From Paraburkholderia ginsengisoli NBRC 100965 (GTDB lineage: Bacteria > Pseudomonadota > Gammaproteobacteria > Burkholderiales > Burkholderiaceae): a stretch of DNA of 64,000 nt. Shown here piece after piece: positions 25,551 through 34,497 of this stretch; positions within the stretch are counted from its first letter, which is position 1; every line of letters starts with the position of its first letter. The translations under genes were made by a program, and so were the position numbers. A model generated the notes under the pieces. That model worked only from the letters and a program-made list of their open reading frames with translations, did no database searches and was not told the origin of the DNA. The stretch lies in contig NZ_BBJF01000006.1 of assembly GCF_000739735.1 (NCBI RefSeq), positions 62,001 through 126,000 on the forward strand. Direction: 5' to 3'.

Positions 25551-26210
25551 TCAGGCCGCGCGAGCCCCTTGCGTGCCGTCGATCAGCGGCACACCCGTCA
25601 GCTTGTGCAGCGCGTCGAAATCGATGTCCGAGAAAATCTCACGCACCACGAGGCCCTGCTCGGTCACGTCGATCATCGCGAGGTCCGTATAGATGCGGTC
25701 GACACAGCCCACGCCCGTCACCGGATACGAACACTCGGCGGCGATTTTGCTTTCGCCCTGCTTGGTCAGGTGCTCCATCATCACGTAGACCTGCTTCGCG
25801 CCGATCGCCAGATCCATCGCGCCGCCGACCGCCGGAATCGCGTCGGGCGCGCCGGTGTGCCAGTTCGCCAGATCGCCCTTGGCCGACACCTGGAACGCGC
25901 CGAGCACGCAGAAGTCGAGATGGCCGCCGCGCATCATCGCGAACGAGTCCGCGTGATGGAAGTACGCACCGCCCGTGAGCAGCGTCACGTGCTGCTTGCC
26001 GGCGTTGATCAGCTCATCGTCCTCTTCGCCCTTCGCGGGCGCGGGGCCCATGCCGAGCAGGCCGTTTTCGCTGTGCAGGAAAATTTCCTTGTCGGCGCCG
26101 AGGTGATTGGCCACCAGCGTCGGCACACCGATGCCGAGGTTCACGTAAGCGCCTTCGGGGATGTCCAGCGCAACGCGCTTGGCCATTTCATCGCGAGTCA
26201 GTTTTTTCAT
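25551..26210 (-). CDS. pcaJ: 3-oxoadipate CoA-transferase subunit B
   Basis: 219 aa, family I CoA-transferase beta subunit. With PcaI it moves CoA from succinyl-CoA to beta-ketoadipate. The catalytic Glu lies in FLHSENGLLGMGPAP near 50; GAFQVSAKGDLANWHTGAPD, GGAMDLAIGAKQVYV and CVDRIYTDLAMIDV are typical. GGAGA precedes the ATG. It follows pcaI by 14 bp. Assignment to 3-oxoadipate rather than another 3-oxoacid rests on the pcaBDC context. Confidence 0.9.
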   Translation of the reverse strand: MKKLTRDEMAKRVALDIPEGAYVNLGIGVPTLVANHLGADKEIFLHSENGLLGMGPAPAKGEEDDELINAGKQHVTLLTGGAYFHHADSFAMMRGGHLDFCVLGAFQVSAKGDLANWHTGAPDAIPAVGGAMDLAIGAKQVYVMMEHLTKQGESKIAAECSYPVTGVGCVDRIYTDLAMIDVTEQGLVVREIFSDIDFDALHKLTGVPLIDGTQGARAA

Positions 26211-26224
26211 GTCGGGTCTCCGGT

Positions 26225-26932
26225 TCAGGCGGCAGCGTCGTGGGGATTGGGCGTCGGGGCGTGGGCCGCTTGCGGCACTTCGATCACGCGCTGCACGAAA
26301 ATGCCGGGCGTCACGATGTTTTCCGGATCGAGTTCGCCGAGTTGCACCACTTGCGACACCTGCACGATCGCGGTCTTCGCCGCGCTCGCCATGATCGGGC
26401 CGAAGTTGCGGGCCGTCTTGCGATACACGAGGTTGCCCCAGCGGTCGCCCTTATATGCCTTGATCAGCGCGAAGTCCGCATGCAGCGGCGCCTCCAGCAC
26501 GTAGTGCCGGCCGTCGATCAAACGGGTTTCCTTGCCTTCGGCGAGTTTGGTGCCGTACGCGGTGGGCGTGAAGAAACCGCCGATGCCCGCGCCCGCCGCG
26601 CGAATGCGTTCCGCGAGATTGCCCTGCGGCACCAGTTCGAGTTCGATCTCTCCCGCACGATACAGCGCGTCGAACACATACGAGTCGGTCTGACGCGGGA
26701 ACGAGCAGATGATCTTGCGCACGCGCTTCGCTTTGAGCAGCGCCGCGAGGCCGATGTCGCCGTTGCCCGCATTGTTGTTGACGATGGTGAGTTCGCGCGC
26801 GCCCTGCTCGATGAGCGCGTCGATCAGCTCCGACGGCATGCCGGCCGTGCCGAAGCCGCCGATCATAACGGTCGCGCCGTCGTGGACATCGGCAACCGCC
26901 GATTGAAGTGACTCGAAAATCTTGTTGATCAT
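26225..26932 (-). CDS. pcaI: 3-oxoadipate CoA-transferase subunit A
   Basis: 235 aa, family I CoA-transferase alpha subunit. Motifs: the glycine-rich MIGGFGTAGMPSELIDALIE near 22-40, LTIVNNNAGNGDIGLAALLK near 48, KIICSFPRQTDSYVFDALY and KLAEGKETRLIDGRHYVLE. Normal length with a short C-terminal tail rich in Ala and Pro. It is the first gene of the pcaIJ pair and is separated from a divergent LysR gene by 407 bp containing two dyad operators. Confidence 0.9.
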   Translation of the reverse strand: MINKIFESLQSAVADVHDGATVMIGGFGTAGMPSELIDALIEQGARELTIVNNNAGNGDIGLAALLKAKRVRKIICSFPRQTDSYVFDALYRAGEIELELVPQGNLAERIRAAGAGIGGFFTPTAYGTKLAEGKETRLIDGRHYVLEAPLHADFALIKAYKGDRWGNLVYRKTARNFGPIMASAAKTAIVQVSQVVQLGELDPENIVTPGIFVQRVIEVPQAAHAPTPNPHDAAA

Positions 26933-27339
26933 GTCGAATTTCCTTTTGGGGCGCTGCGTGCCGCCGAGCTGGCCGCGCTGGAATGGCGGGGCTCGCGGGA
27001 CGGTCTCCGGGCCAATGCTGGCGGCGGCTCGCCGATAGGGATGCGGGCTGGCGCCTCGGTTGGTTCGCTGGCGATTTGTTCGTTATATGAACATGGATTC
27101 GTTTAGCGAACGCTCAGGCGATTATGGTTGTCCTTCGGGCGGGTTGTCAAGGCAGGGAAATCCCCTTAATCATAGGTTCTCGGCGGGGATAATGACGGGT
27201 TCGTTGCCCCGCGCGGCGCGCGCGCCCATGCGCGGCAAAGCAGATCGCACTATCCACGAGGGCGATTTTTCAACTACCCTTTATGTCACCGGCCGATAGC
27301 TGCGTATCGCCCCACTTTCAGCACACAGCCAACAAGAGC
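26933..27339. other. Divergent regulatory gap pcaI / lysR
   Basis: 407 bp, with a locally AT-richer part around 27075-27180. No gene. It carries the paired dyads described at 27078-27111 and must include promoters in both directions. Confidence 0.5.
27078..27111. promoter_or_regulatory. Paired dyad operators, LysR T-N11-A type
   Basis: GTTCGTTATATGAAC at 27078-27092 has perfect GTTC/GAAC arms. A second, related site, TTCGTTTAGCGAAC, is at 27098-27111 with TTCG/CGAA arms. The 14-mers align as TTCGTTnnnnGAAC, start 19 bp apart and each contains T-N11-A, the LysR box rule. They lie about 150 bp before pcaI and 230 bp before the LysR gene. A weaker third half, TTCGCTGGCGA, precedes them at 27064. 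Confidence 0.55.
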
Positions 27340-28269
27340 ATGTCCGAGACACAACTGGATCTGAACCTGATCCCCTATCTGGTCGCGATGGGAGACGCCC
27401 GCAACGTCAGCCGCGCCGCCGAGCAGCTCGGCGTGAACCAGCCGCGCGTGAGCGCCGCGCTGGGCCGCCTGCGCGAATACTTCAACGACCCGCTATTCGT
27501 GCGCACTTCCAAAGGCATGGAGCCGACGCCGCGCGCGCTCGCGATCCTGCCCGCCGCGCGCGACGCGCTGCTGCGCATCGAGAAAGGGATGCTCGACGTG
27601 CAGGAGTTCGACCCGGCCACCAGCACGCATACCTTTTCGATCGCGCTGTCCGACGTCGGCGAAATCGTGTTCCTGCCGCGCCTGCTGCAACTCTTCGCCG
27701 AACGCGCGCCGTCCGCGAATCTGCGCTCGGTGACGGTGTCGCCTTCGCAGGTGGAGCGCGGGCTCGAATCGGGCGACGTCGATCTCGCGGTCGGCTATTT
27801 CCCCGATCTGTCGGGCAATAACTTCTTCCAGCAACGGCTCTTCACGCACCGCTTCATCTGCCTGATGCGCTCGGGTCATCCGCTGTCGAAGGCGCCGCTC
27901 ACGCTCGCGCAATACGTGGCGTCGGGCCATGCGGTCGTGCGCGCCGAAGGCCGCAGCCAGGAGGTCCTCGAACAGTATCTGGAGAAGAAGCGCATCAAGC
28001 GCCGCGCGGTGCTCGAAACGCCGCACTTCATGAGCCTGCCGTTCATTCTCGCGCGCAGCGATCTCATCGCGACCGTGCCTCACGCGATCGGCTTCGCGTA
28101 CGTGTCGGAGCATGCGTCGATCATGCTGGTCGAGCCGCCGCTGCCGTTGCCGCGCTTCGATCTGCGCCAGCACTGGCATCGCAAATTCCATAACGATCCG
28201 CGCCTGACCTGGCTGCGCGGCGTGGTCGCCGAACTCTTCAACGACGCGATGGACGAGTGGCCGAAGTAA
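27340..28269 (+). CDS. LysR-family regulator, probable activator of pcaIJBDC
   Basis: 309 aa. N-terminal helix-turn-helix: [40 protein letters not shown] and [17 protein letters not shown]. The [17 protein letters not shown] sequence and effector domain ([20 protein letters not shown]) place it in the NodD/NahR-like LysR branch rather than with PcaQ of Rhizobiales. The ATG at 27340 gives the canonical N-terminus; an open frame to 27283 adds 19 residues without a ribosome site. It diverges from pcaI. Control of the pca genes through the dyads at 27078-27111 is inferred. Confidence 0.85.
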   Translation: MSETQLDLNLIPYLVAMGDARNVSRAAEQLGVNQPRVSAALGRLREYFNDPLFVRTSKGMEPTPRALAILPAARDALLRIEKGMLDVQEFDPATSTHTFSIALSDVGEIVFLPRLLQLFAERAPSANLRSVTVSPSQVERGLESGDVDLAVGYFPDLSGNNFFQQRLFTHRFICLMRSGHPLSKAPLTLAQYVASGHAVVRAEGRSQEVLEQYLEKKRIKRRAVLETPHFMSLPFILARSDLIATVPHAIGFAYVSEHASIMLVEPPLPLPRFDLRQHWHRKFHNDPRLTWLRGVVAELFNDAMDEWPK

Positions 28270-28426
28270 AGCGGCGTGCGGCGCACCTGCAACAGTCCCG
28301 CCCGGCGCGCCCCGACAGTCAAAGGGGGCATCGGCACGAGCGGACACAAAACATGGAACAATGGCCGCACTCATTGACCCCGCGCGCCCCGCGCAGCGCC
28401 GGCGCGCGATCCCGGAGGAACCCCGC

Positions 28427-29059
28427 ATGACCAGCAGCAAGGCAAACAAGACCCAACCCGCAGCGGAGCGTCCGAGCCGCGATGAAGCTGAAGCCGCGGT
28501 GCGCGTGCTGCTGCGCTGGGCCGGCGACGATCCCGAACGCGAAGGCCTGCTCGACACGCCGGCGCGCGTGGTGCGCTCGTATGAGGAGTTCTACGCGGGC
28601 TACCAGGTCGACCCGCGCGAGATCCTTGCCCGCACCTTCTCCGAAGTGGATGGCTACGACGAGATGATCGTGCTGAAAGACATCCGCTTCGAAAGCTATT
28701 GCGAACACCACATGGTGCCGATCATCGGGCGCGCGCACGTCGCGTATCTGCCTCAGCATCGGGTGGTCGGCATCTCGAAGCTGGCGCGGCTGGTCGATGC
28801 GTTCGCCAAGCGGCTGCAGATCCAGGAAAAAATGACGGTGCAGATCGCCGATACGTTGAACGAAGTATTGCAACCGGCAGGCGTCGGCGTGATCCTCGAA
28901 GCCGCGCATCAGTGCATGTCGACTCGCGGCGTGCACAAGGCCGGCGTCACGATGGTCACGTCGCGCATGCTCGGCACGTTCCGCTCGGACCCGTCGACGC
29001 GCCGCGAGTTTTTGTCGATCGTCGGCAATCCGGGGGCGGTGGCGATCGCTAATACGTGA
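28427..29059 (+). CDS. folE: GTP cyclohydrolase I
   Basis: 210 aa. It converts GTP to dihydroneopterin triphosphate, the first step of folate and pterin synthesis. Zinc and active-site residues are in [19 protein letters not shown] near 97-115 and [13 protein letters not shown] near 165; [20 protein letters not shown] is also typical. The ATG at 28427 follows a strong GGAGGAA; an open frame to 28361 is rejected for lack of a ribosome site. Other folate genes are not adjacent, so it could be the general enzyme or a paralogue for pterin-dependent aromatic hydroxylation. No evidence in the window decides. Confidence 0.92.
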   Translation: MTSSKANKTQPAAERPSRDEAEAAVRVLLRWAGDDPEREGLLDTPARVVRSYEEFYAGYQVDPREILARTFSEVDGYDEMIVLKDIRFESYCEHHMVPIIGRAHVAYLPQHRVVGISKLARLVDAFAKRLQIQEKMTVQIADTLNEVLQPAGVGVILEAAHQCMSTRGVHKAGVTMVTSRMLGTFRSDPSTRREFLSIVGNPGAVAIANT

Positions 29060-29165
29060 GGCGGCGAAGTGAGCAAAAGCGCGCTGAAACCTGCGTTCTC
29101 TCATGCTGCCAGGCAGGCGGCCCGTCCTCTCACGTGACCTCTGATGCAACCTCTCACCCGACCTC

Positions 29166-30089
29166 TCACCCCGCGCCGCGCGGCACGCGCCGGCGTCCGA
29201 AGGTAGCCAGCAGCACCGCGCCCAGCACGCACGCGACGCCCGCCAGTTGCGCCGCCCCCACCGGCTCGCGCAGTACCAGCGCGGCAAACGCGACCGCGCT
29301 CACCGGCACGAGCGCGGTCGTCAGTCCGGCCTCCGCGCCGCTGATGCGCGCGGCGCCCGCATACCAGAGCACGAAACCCAGCACGGTCGGCACCAGCGCG
29401 TAGTACAACACGCCGCGCAGCGCGCTCGCGTCGAGCGGCAAATTCCACGGCTTTTCGAAGCAGGCCGGCACCAGCGCCACCGCGAAGCCGATTCCGCACA
29501 TCAGCGCCGACAGCGGCAGCGGCGCGACCGGCGTACGCAGCTTGCGGTTGAGCAGGATGAAAAGCGCCTCGCAGACCACCGCCGCGAACACCAGCGCGTT
29601 GCCGAGCGGCGAGCCGCCCGCATGCGGCGCGGCGAAAGCGTCGGAGGCGTCGAAAGAGTCGATGCGTACGGTGCACACCAGCACGCCCGCCGTCGCGAGC
29701 ACGATTGCACCGAGCAACGCGGGCGCGGGGCGCTCGCCGAGCGCGAGCATCGCGACGCCCGCCGACACGGCCGGCAAGGTGCCGGCGATCACGCCGGCAT
29801 CGGCGGCCGACGCGAGTCTCATCCCGCTGATCAGCAACACCGTATAGCCGACGCTGCCCGCTCCGGCCTGCGCGATCACCAGCAACGCATCGCGCCGATC
29901 CAGACGCGGCCAGCGCACACGGCGCCAGCGCATCGCCAGCACGAACAACGGAAACGCAATGGCGAAGCGCAGCGCGGTCGCGCTGAACGGTGGCAGTCCG
30001 GCGGCAATCGCCTTGCTGACCACCACCGTGCTGCCGACTCCGAGCATCGCCAGCGCGCAAAACAGGTATCCGGTGTAGCGCGAATTCAT
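29166..30089 (-). CDS. EamA/DMT-family drug-metabolite transporter
   Basis: 307 aa inner-membrane protein with about ten hydrophobic segments in two EamA repeats (residues about 8-135 and 160-295). It starts MNSRYTGYLFCALAMLGVGS and includes FSATALRFAIAFPLFVLAMR and VPTVLGFVLWYAGAARISGA, common in RhaT/EamA permeases. The C-terminus is short and basic (RRRVPRGAG). The ATG at 30089 starts the first helix; an open frame further right is not supported. The substrate cannot be predicted. It is convergent with folE. Confidence 0.82.
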   Translation of the reverse strand: MNSRYTGYLFCALAMLGVGSTVVVSKAIAAGLPPFSATALRFAIAFPLFVLAMRWRRVRWPRLDRRDALLVIAQAGAGSVGYTVLLISGMRLASAADAGVIAGTLPAVSAGVAMLALGERPAPALLGAIVLATAGVLVCTVRIDSFDASDAFAAPHAGGSPLGNALVFAAVVCEALFILLNRKLRTPVAPLPLSALMCGIGFAVALVPACFEKPWNLPLDASALRGVLYYALVPTVLGFVLWYAGAARISGAEAGLTTALVPVSAVAFAALVLREPVGAAQLAGVACVLGAVLLATFGRRRVPRGAG

Positions 30090-30366
30090 GCTGACCTGTC
30101 GGTTGGGGAGGGGGACGAACACGCAGAGTAGGTGGAGCGCCGCCGACAGTCTTGAACGAAATTGCAGCGCATGGCCGCTCCGGCAAACCAATGGATCGAC
30201 GAGTCTCCGAGCCGGGGACGTGGCCGCCGCCATCGGGGTATGCTGATCGAACGCGGTATCGGGAACGTACTTTGCATGTCCGCGAGGCGGCCCTCGCAGC
30301 ATGGCGGCCCGGCCCACTTCAAGCGCACACAGGCGCACGTCAACCGCACTCACAGGAGCGCCTCAA

Positions 30367-31404
30367 TTGGTAGCATTTCCGTCTTCGGCAGTGTCGACCT
30401 GGGGCGGCGCAGTGGTATTCGTCAACGTCCTGCTGACGCGCCTCGGTGTGCCGATTCCCGCGGTGCCCGTGCTGCTGTTCGCGGGCTCGGCGATAGCCGC
30501 CGGCACCCTGTCGTTCTGGCCGATTCTCGGCGCCGCCGTGTTGGGCGCGGTGCTCGGCGACGGCGCGTGGTTCACGGCTGGCCGTCTGTATGGCCGCAAG
30601 CTGCTGGCGATGCTTGGCCGCCTGTCGCCCGCCGTCGATACCCGAGTCGAGAACGCGCGCTCGCTGTTCGAGCGCTTCGGCGTGCCGCTCGTGTCGATCT
30701 CGAAGTTCGTCCCCGGACTCGGCCTCATCACGCCGCCGCTGATGGGCACGACCGCCGTCGATATCCGCATTTACGCGCTATGGGATCTGGCCAGCGCGTT
30801 CGCCTGGGCGACCTTCTGGCTGCTCGGCGGCGCCGCCGCACAGCGCGAGCTGCACATGCTGCACGATTTCGTCGAATCGCGCGGCGGCACGATCGTCGAT
30901 ATCCTGCTTGGCGCGGCGCTGCTTTTTCTGCTCTATCGGCTGTATCAGCGACGCCGCGCGCGGCGCAAGTTCGCGTACGCGCAGGCCGCACGCCGAGCCG
31001 CCGGAAGATGGCGCCGCAGTGCGCCGTCGCTCGTACTCGATGCGCGCCCCGAAACACGCGCGTTCGACGCGGCGCGCCGCATTCCCGGTGCGCTCGCGTT
31101 AGACCCCTCCTCGCCCGAACAGATCGACGGCGCACTGCGCGCGCACGACATGGTGATTTACTGCATCTGCCCGGACAGCGCGACCGCCGTCGAAGTCACG
31201 CAACGCATGCGCAGCAACGGCTACACACGAATTCGCGCGCTGCGCGGCGGCCTCGACGCGTGGCAGCGGCGCGGCTTTCCCGTCGAGCCGCTCGCACCCG
31301 CCGATGAGCTCGGCATCGGCGCACGCACCCAGCAGTCGCGCGACGCGGCGCTCGGCGCAATCACGCTGCGCGGGTTTGCACCGCGGAGCAGTCAGGCGAC
31401 GTGA
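30367..31404 (+). CDS. DedA-family membrane protein fused to a rhodanese domain
   Basis: 345 aa. Residues about 10-205 are a DedA/SNARE-associated domain with membrane helices (VPIPAVPVLLFAGSAIAAGT, GAVLGDGAWFTAGRLYGR, FERFGVPLVSISKFVPGLG). After a very basic stretch (RLYQRRRARRKFAYAQAARR) a rhodanese domain runs from about 225 to 320: LVLDARPETRAFDAARRIPG and YCICPDSATAVEV, with Cys266 and Cys268 at the active loop, then RALRGGLDAWQRRGFPVEPL. AGGAG at 30354-30358 sets a TTG start at 30367. DedA proteins handle lipid-carrier flipping and membrane homeostasis; the rhodanese could shuttle sulfur or act as a redox or phosphatase-like sensor. Confidence 0.8.
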   Translation: MVAFPSSAVSTWGGAVVFVNVLLTRLGVPIPAVPVLLFAGSAIAAGTLSFWPILGAAVLGAVLGDGAWFTAGRLYGRKLLAMLGRLSPAVDTRVENARSLFERFGVPLVSISKFVPGLGLITPPLMGTTAVDIRIYALWDLASAFAWATFWLLGGAAAQRELHMLHDFVESRGGTIVDILLGAALLFLLYRLYQRRRARRKFAYAQAARRAAGRWRRSAPSLVLDARPETRAFDAARRIPGALALDPSSPEQIDGALRAHDMVIYCICPDSATAVEVTQRMRSNGYTRIRALRGGLDAWQRRGFPVEPLAPADELGIGARTQQSRDAALGAITLRGFAPRSSQAT

Positions 31405-31696
31405 GGCGTCCGGCGACGCTTGCCGACGCGCGCGAGGCAGAGACAAGGCGCCCGGATTCACGAAGGGCTGCAAGGGGCGGCGGCAGGAAGCGGTGAAGCT
31501 TGGCGAAGCGGCGGGTATCGACCGCCGTTAAGGAGAAGCCATGTGTTCGCGCTGCGGGACGCGCATCGCGCGGGACGCTGACCTTTCGAGGTAGTTCGCG
31601 CAGCGGGCACCACTGCGCTGTCTGGAGAAGCAGAGCGCTGTCGCTGCATGGACGCACGCCTTCCGGCAACGCACCGCCGGAACCGCCCCCCCTCCT

Positions 31697-33271
31697 TCAC
31701 GCCGACGAATCCTGCGCCACCGAAGCCGCCGCCCACTGCGCCGAGCAGGTCCGGTTGCGCCCGCCCGCCTTCGCCGCATAGAGCTGGCGGTCGGCGGCGG
31801 CGAGCAGATCGTGCGCGCTCTCGCCCATCGCCGGCACGCAGGTCGCGCAGCCAACGCTCACCGTCACCGTGACCGGCGCGCCGTCGCTCTGCACGACATC
31901 CCGACCCTGCACCTTGCGACGGATTTTCTCCGCGACACTCAGCGCGCCCTCGGCCGCGGTGTCCGGCAACACCACCGCGAACTCCTCGCCGCCATAACGC
32001 GCGACCACGTCGACCGAGCGCCGCACCGCCGCCGAGATGCATTCGGCCACCGTGATCAACGCCTCGTCGCCGCTCGCGTGACCGTACGCGTCGTTGAAGT
32101 GCTTGAAGTGATCGACGTCAATGAACAGCACCGACAGCGGCTGCCCGCTGCGCTGCGCGCGCCGCCACTCTTCGTCGAGCCGGTTATCGAGCACGCGCCG
32201 GTTGCCCAGGCCGGTCAGCGGGTCGGTGGCGGCGAGGCGCAGCAGCGCGGCCTGCGCGCGCAGCTTGTCGCGCAACGCGAACGCCAGCAGCCACGACACC
32301 GTCACGAAGACCGCGCCGAACGCGAGCGTCATCGCGCCCGCGATGCGGCTGCGATGCCACCACGGCGCGAGCACTTCATCGACCGAGGGCGCCACTGCCG
32401 CGATCAGCGGCGTGCCCGGCACGCGCGCGTAGGTGTACATGCGGCGCACGCCGTCCATCGACGACCGCGCCACGTAGGTGCCGGCGGTGTGCGCGGACAT
32501 CCGCTCGAAGGTCGGCGACTTCGCCATGCTCGAGCCGATATCACGCGGCACGAAAGGCTTGCGCGCGAGCAAGGTGCCGTCGTCCATCACGATGAAAACC
32601 GAACCCAGCTGGCCGGTGTCGATCCGGTCCAGCAGATGCTGGAAGTACTCGATGCGGATCGCCAGCAACGCGACGCCGGCGAACGCGCCGCTGGCGTCGT
32701 CGATGCGTCGCGTGAGGCCGACCGAGAGCTTGCCGTCGCGCAGCCGCGAACGGAACGGATGCGAGAAATACAGGCCGACTGTCGGGCTGCGCTGATGCAC
32801 CAGAAAATAGTCGCGGTCGGCAAGGCGAACGGCATCGTTGACATCGTCGTTCTGCGAAGCGATCACCTCGCCCTTGGGCCCGATCAGATACGCGCCGCCC
32901 AGATAGGCCGCCGTGGTCGCGCGGTCGAATAGCACCGCACGGCGCACGTCGGCGGGCAGCGTCGCGGCGACGTTGTCACGCGCACCGTCGACCATCGCCT
33001 GCAAGGACAGGTCGTAAATTTCGACGTTGCGCGCGAGATCGCCGGAAATGATCGCGACAAGATTCTGCGACGTCTGGCGCGCATGGTCGAGCGCGTCGGC
33101 GCGGCCGGTGCCGAGTGTGAGCAGCGTCAAGCCCGCCATCGCCACGGCGATCAGCGTACCGGCCACCCCGGCGACCAGCGGATGGTTGCCCACATATCGC
33201 GTCACGCCGGCTCCGGCCGCGCGCAACCTTTTGCGCAGCCTCCGGCGCAGCGAAAGCGTTTGACGTGCCAC
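31697..33271 (-). CDS. Diguanylate cyclase with periplasmic dCache sensor
   Basis: 524 aa. An N-terminal helix (about 32-55) and a second near 310-330 enclose a periplasmic Cache/PDC domain (ALDHARQTSQNLVAIISGDL, DRDYFLVHQRSPTVGLYFSH, DGTLLARKPFVPRDIG). The GGDEF domain spans about 355-515: TDPLTGLGNRRVLDNRLDEE, VDHFKHFNDAYGHASGDEAL, active loop GGEEF at 427-431. The I-site RSVD (418-421) is intact, so product inhibition is expected. A GTG at 33271 with AAGGAGG ten bases upstream is the likely start; a GTG at 33304 would place that ribosome site inside the gene. The ligand may be a small amine or acid. Confidence 0.87.
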   Translation of the reverse strand: MARQTLSLRRRLRKRLRAAGAGVTRYVGNHPLVAGVAGTLIAVAMAGLTLLTLGTGRADALDHARQTSQNLVAIISGDLARNVEIYDLSLQAMVDGARDNVAATLPADVRRAVLFDRATTAAYLGGAYLIGPKGEVIASQNDDVNDAVRLADRDYFLVHQRSPTVGLYFSHPFRSRLRDGKLSVGLTRRIDDASGAFAGVALLAIRIEYFQHLLDRIDTGQLGSVFIVMDDGTLLARKPFVPRDIGSSMAKSPTFERMSAHTAGTYVARSSMDGVRRMYTYARVPGTPLIAAVAPSVDEVLAPWWHRSRIAGAMTLAFGAVFVTVSWLLAFALRDKLRAQAALLRLAATDPLTGLGNRRVLDNRLDEEWRRAQRSGQPLSVLFIDVDHFKHFNDAYGHASGDEALITVAECISAAVRRSVDVVARYGGEEFAVVLPDTAAEGALSVAEKIRRKVQGRDVVQSDGAPVTVTVSVGCATCVPAMGESAHDLLAAADRQLYAAKAGGRNRTCSAQWAAASVAQDSSA

Positions 33272-33386
33272 GTGCGCAGCGCCTCCTTCGCAAATGATCC
33301 GCACCGCCTGCCGGGTGAGGACACACTGCGGATGTCGTTATACATGCCGCCTGGCGCGTGTCGCCGACGCCCGGCTCGTCAGTTCT

Positions 33387-34268
33387 TCACCGTTTGCGCA
33401 GTAGTTGCGCCGCCGTGCGCAGGCGCCGTTTGCGCTCCTGCCTGAACCACGCCAGCACCGCGCCGGTATCGCCCGAGCCGGCGAGCGACGCGGCATGCTC
33501 GCGCAGCAGCCCCTCGCTCGCGACTACATCGTTCAGGGCACCGAAGCGTTTCTGAATCTGCTTCAAACGCTTCACCGTGCGCTTGCAATTGCCCTTCAGA
33601 ACCGGCGCGAAAAAGTCGAGCAGATAACGCAGCTTCTTGCCCGCTTTCCTGACATCGTGAAAGGCCGTGTAATCGGAGCGCTTCGCGCGGCTCGCGCGTT
33701 TCGTGCGCTTTTTCAACGAACGCTTCGCCGAGTCCACACGGCGGGTGGCGAACTTGCGCAGCGCCACTCGCTCATGCGCGGTGTTCAGTTCTTTGGAGGC
33801 GCCGCTCAACGCCTCGCGCAGCAGATGTTTGACGTCGGCGTTCGCCAGCGTTTCACGGCTGACTGCCAACGCGTCGCCTCGCGCTTCCTGGAATGTGGGC
33901 GCGATCTCGTGTGCGCCGCTGTCCTCGTGCGCCAACAATTCGATCAGGATGTCCCAGTCGCGCGTCTTGCCGGCCGCCGTCGCGAGAAACTTGAAGAGCG
34001 CGCGTTGGCGGGTATTTTCCTCTTTCTTCAGCAGCGGCTCGAAGGCCCACCACAATGAGCGCAAGCGCCGCAGCGAAACGCGTAGTTTGTGCAATGCTTC
34101 AGGCGACGTGTCCTCGCGCACCGCCTCGGCGAATTCGATTGCATCGGCGACGAGCGGCGCCGCATACGACGCGAAGGCCGCCTGCGCCGACGGCGCTGGG
34201 CTGGCCTGAGCGGCATCTGGCTCGCCGGCGGTGGAACGATTGTCCTTCTTCCCGCTGTCTCGCTTCAT
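33387..34268 (-). CDS. CHAD-domain protein
   Basis: 293 aa, helical and very basic. The CHAD domain (about 30-290) shows the conserved His and basic helices: SPEALHKLRVSLRRLRSLWW near 60 and YTAFHDVRKAGKKLRYLLDF near 205, plus RQRALFKFLATAAGKTRDWD. CHAD domains bind inorganic polyphosphate and can localise to polyphosphate granules; many are found without the CYTH phosphatase, as here. GGGAG precedes the ATG. A PiT phosphate transporter and a PPK2 polyphosphate kinase lie within 4 kb, which supports a polyphosphate role. Confidence 0.87.
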   Translation of the reverse strand: MKRDSGKKDNRSTAGEPDAAQASPAPSAQAAFASYAAPLVADAIEFAEAVREDTSPEALHKLRVSLRRLRSLWWAFEPLLKKEENTRQRALFKFLATAAGKTRDWDILIELLAHEDSGAHEIAPTFQEARGDALAVSRETLANADVKHLLREALSGASKELNTAHERVALRKFATRRVDSAKRSLKKRTKRASRAKRSDYTAFHDVRKAGKKLRYLLDFFAPVLKGNCKRTVKRLKQIQKRFGALNDVVASEGLLREHAASLAGSGDTGAVLAWFRQERKRRLRTAAQLLRKR

Positions 34269-34497
34269 CGATGCTCCCTGATGGCTTTACAGGCAGCGTA
34301 GCAAAAATAGTTCCTTGCGGGTGTTTGCATGGCGTATTTCTGCGCGCGGTACGCAAGCGGACGGCGCATGGCTGGCGTTTCGTTTGTCGCGAGCGATGGC
34401 GTGTCGAAGCGCGAACGTCTATCTTGAACATAGCGGTCCGCTGTCGCGCTCGACCTGCGAGCGGACGCGCTTCACCGCCAACCGCCAGGAGGGATGT

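Noticed and set aside
30301..30366. ATG at 30301 as the DedA-rhodanese start
   Set aside because: It would put the AGGAG at 30354 inside the gene and add a polar, non-DedA stretch; TTG at 30367 fits better.
33272..33304. GTG at 33304 as diguanylate cyclase start
   Set aside because: AAGGAGG lies between it and the GTG at 33271, which has correct spacing.
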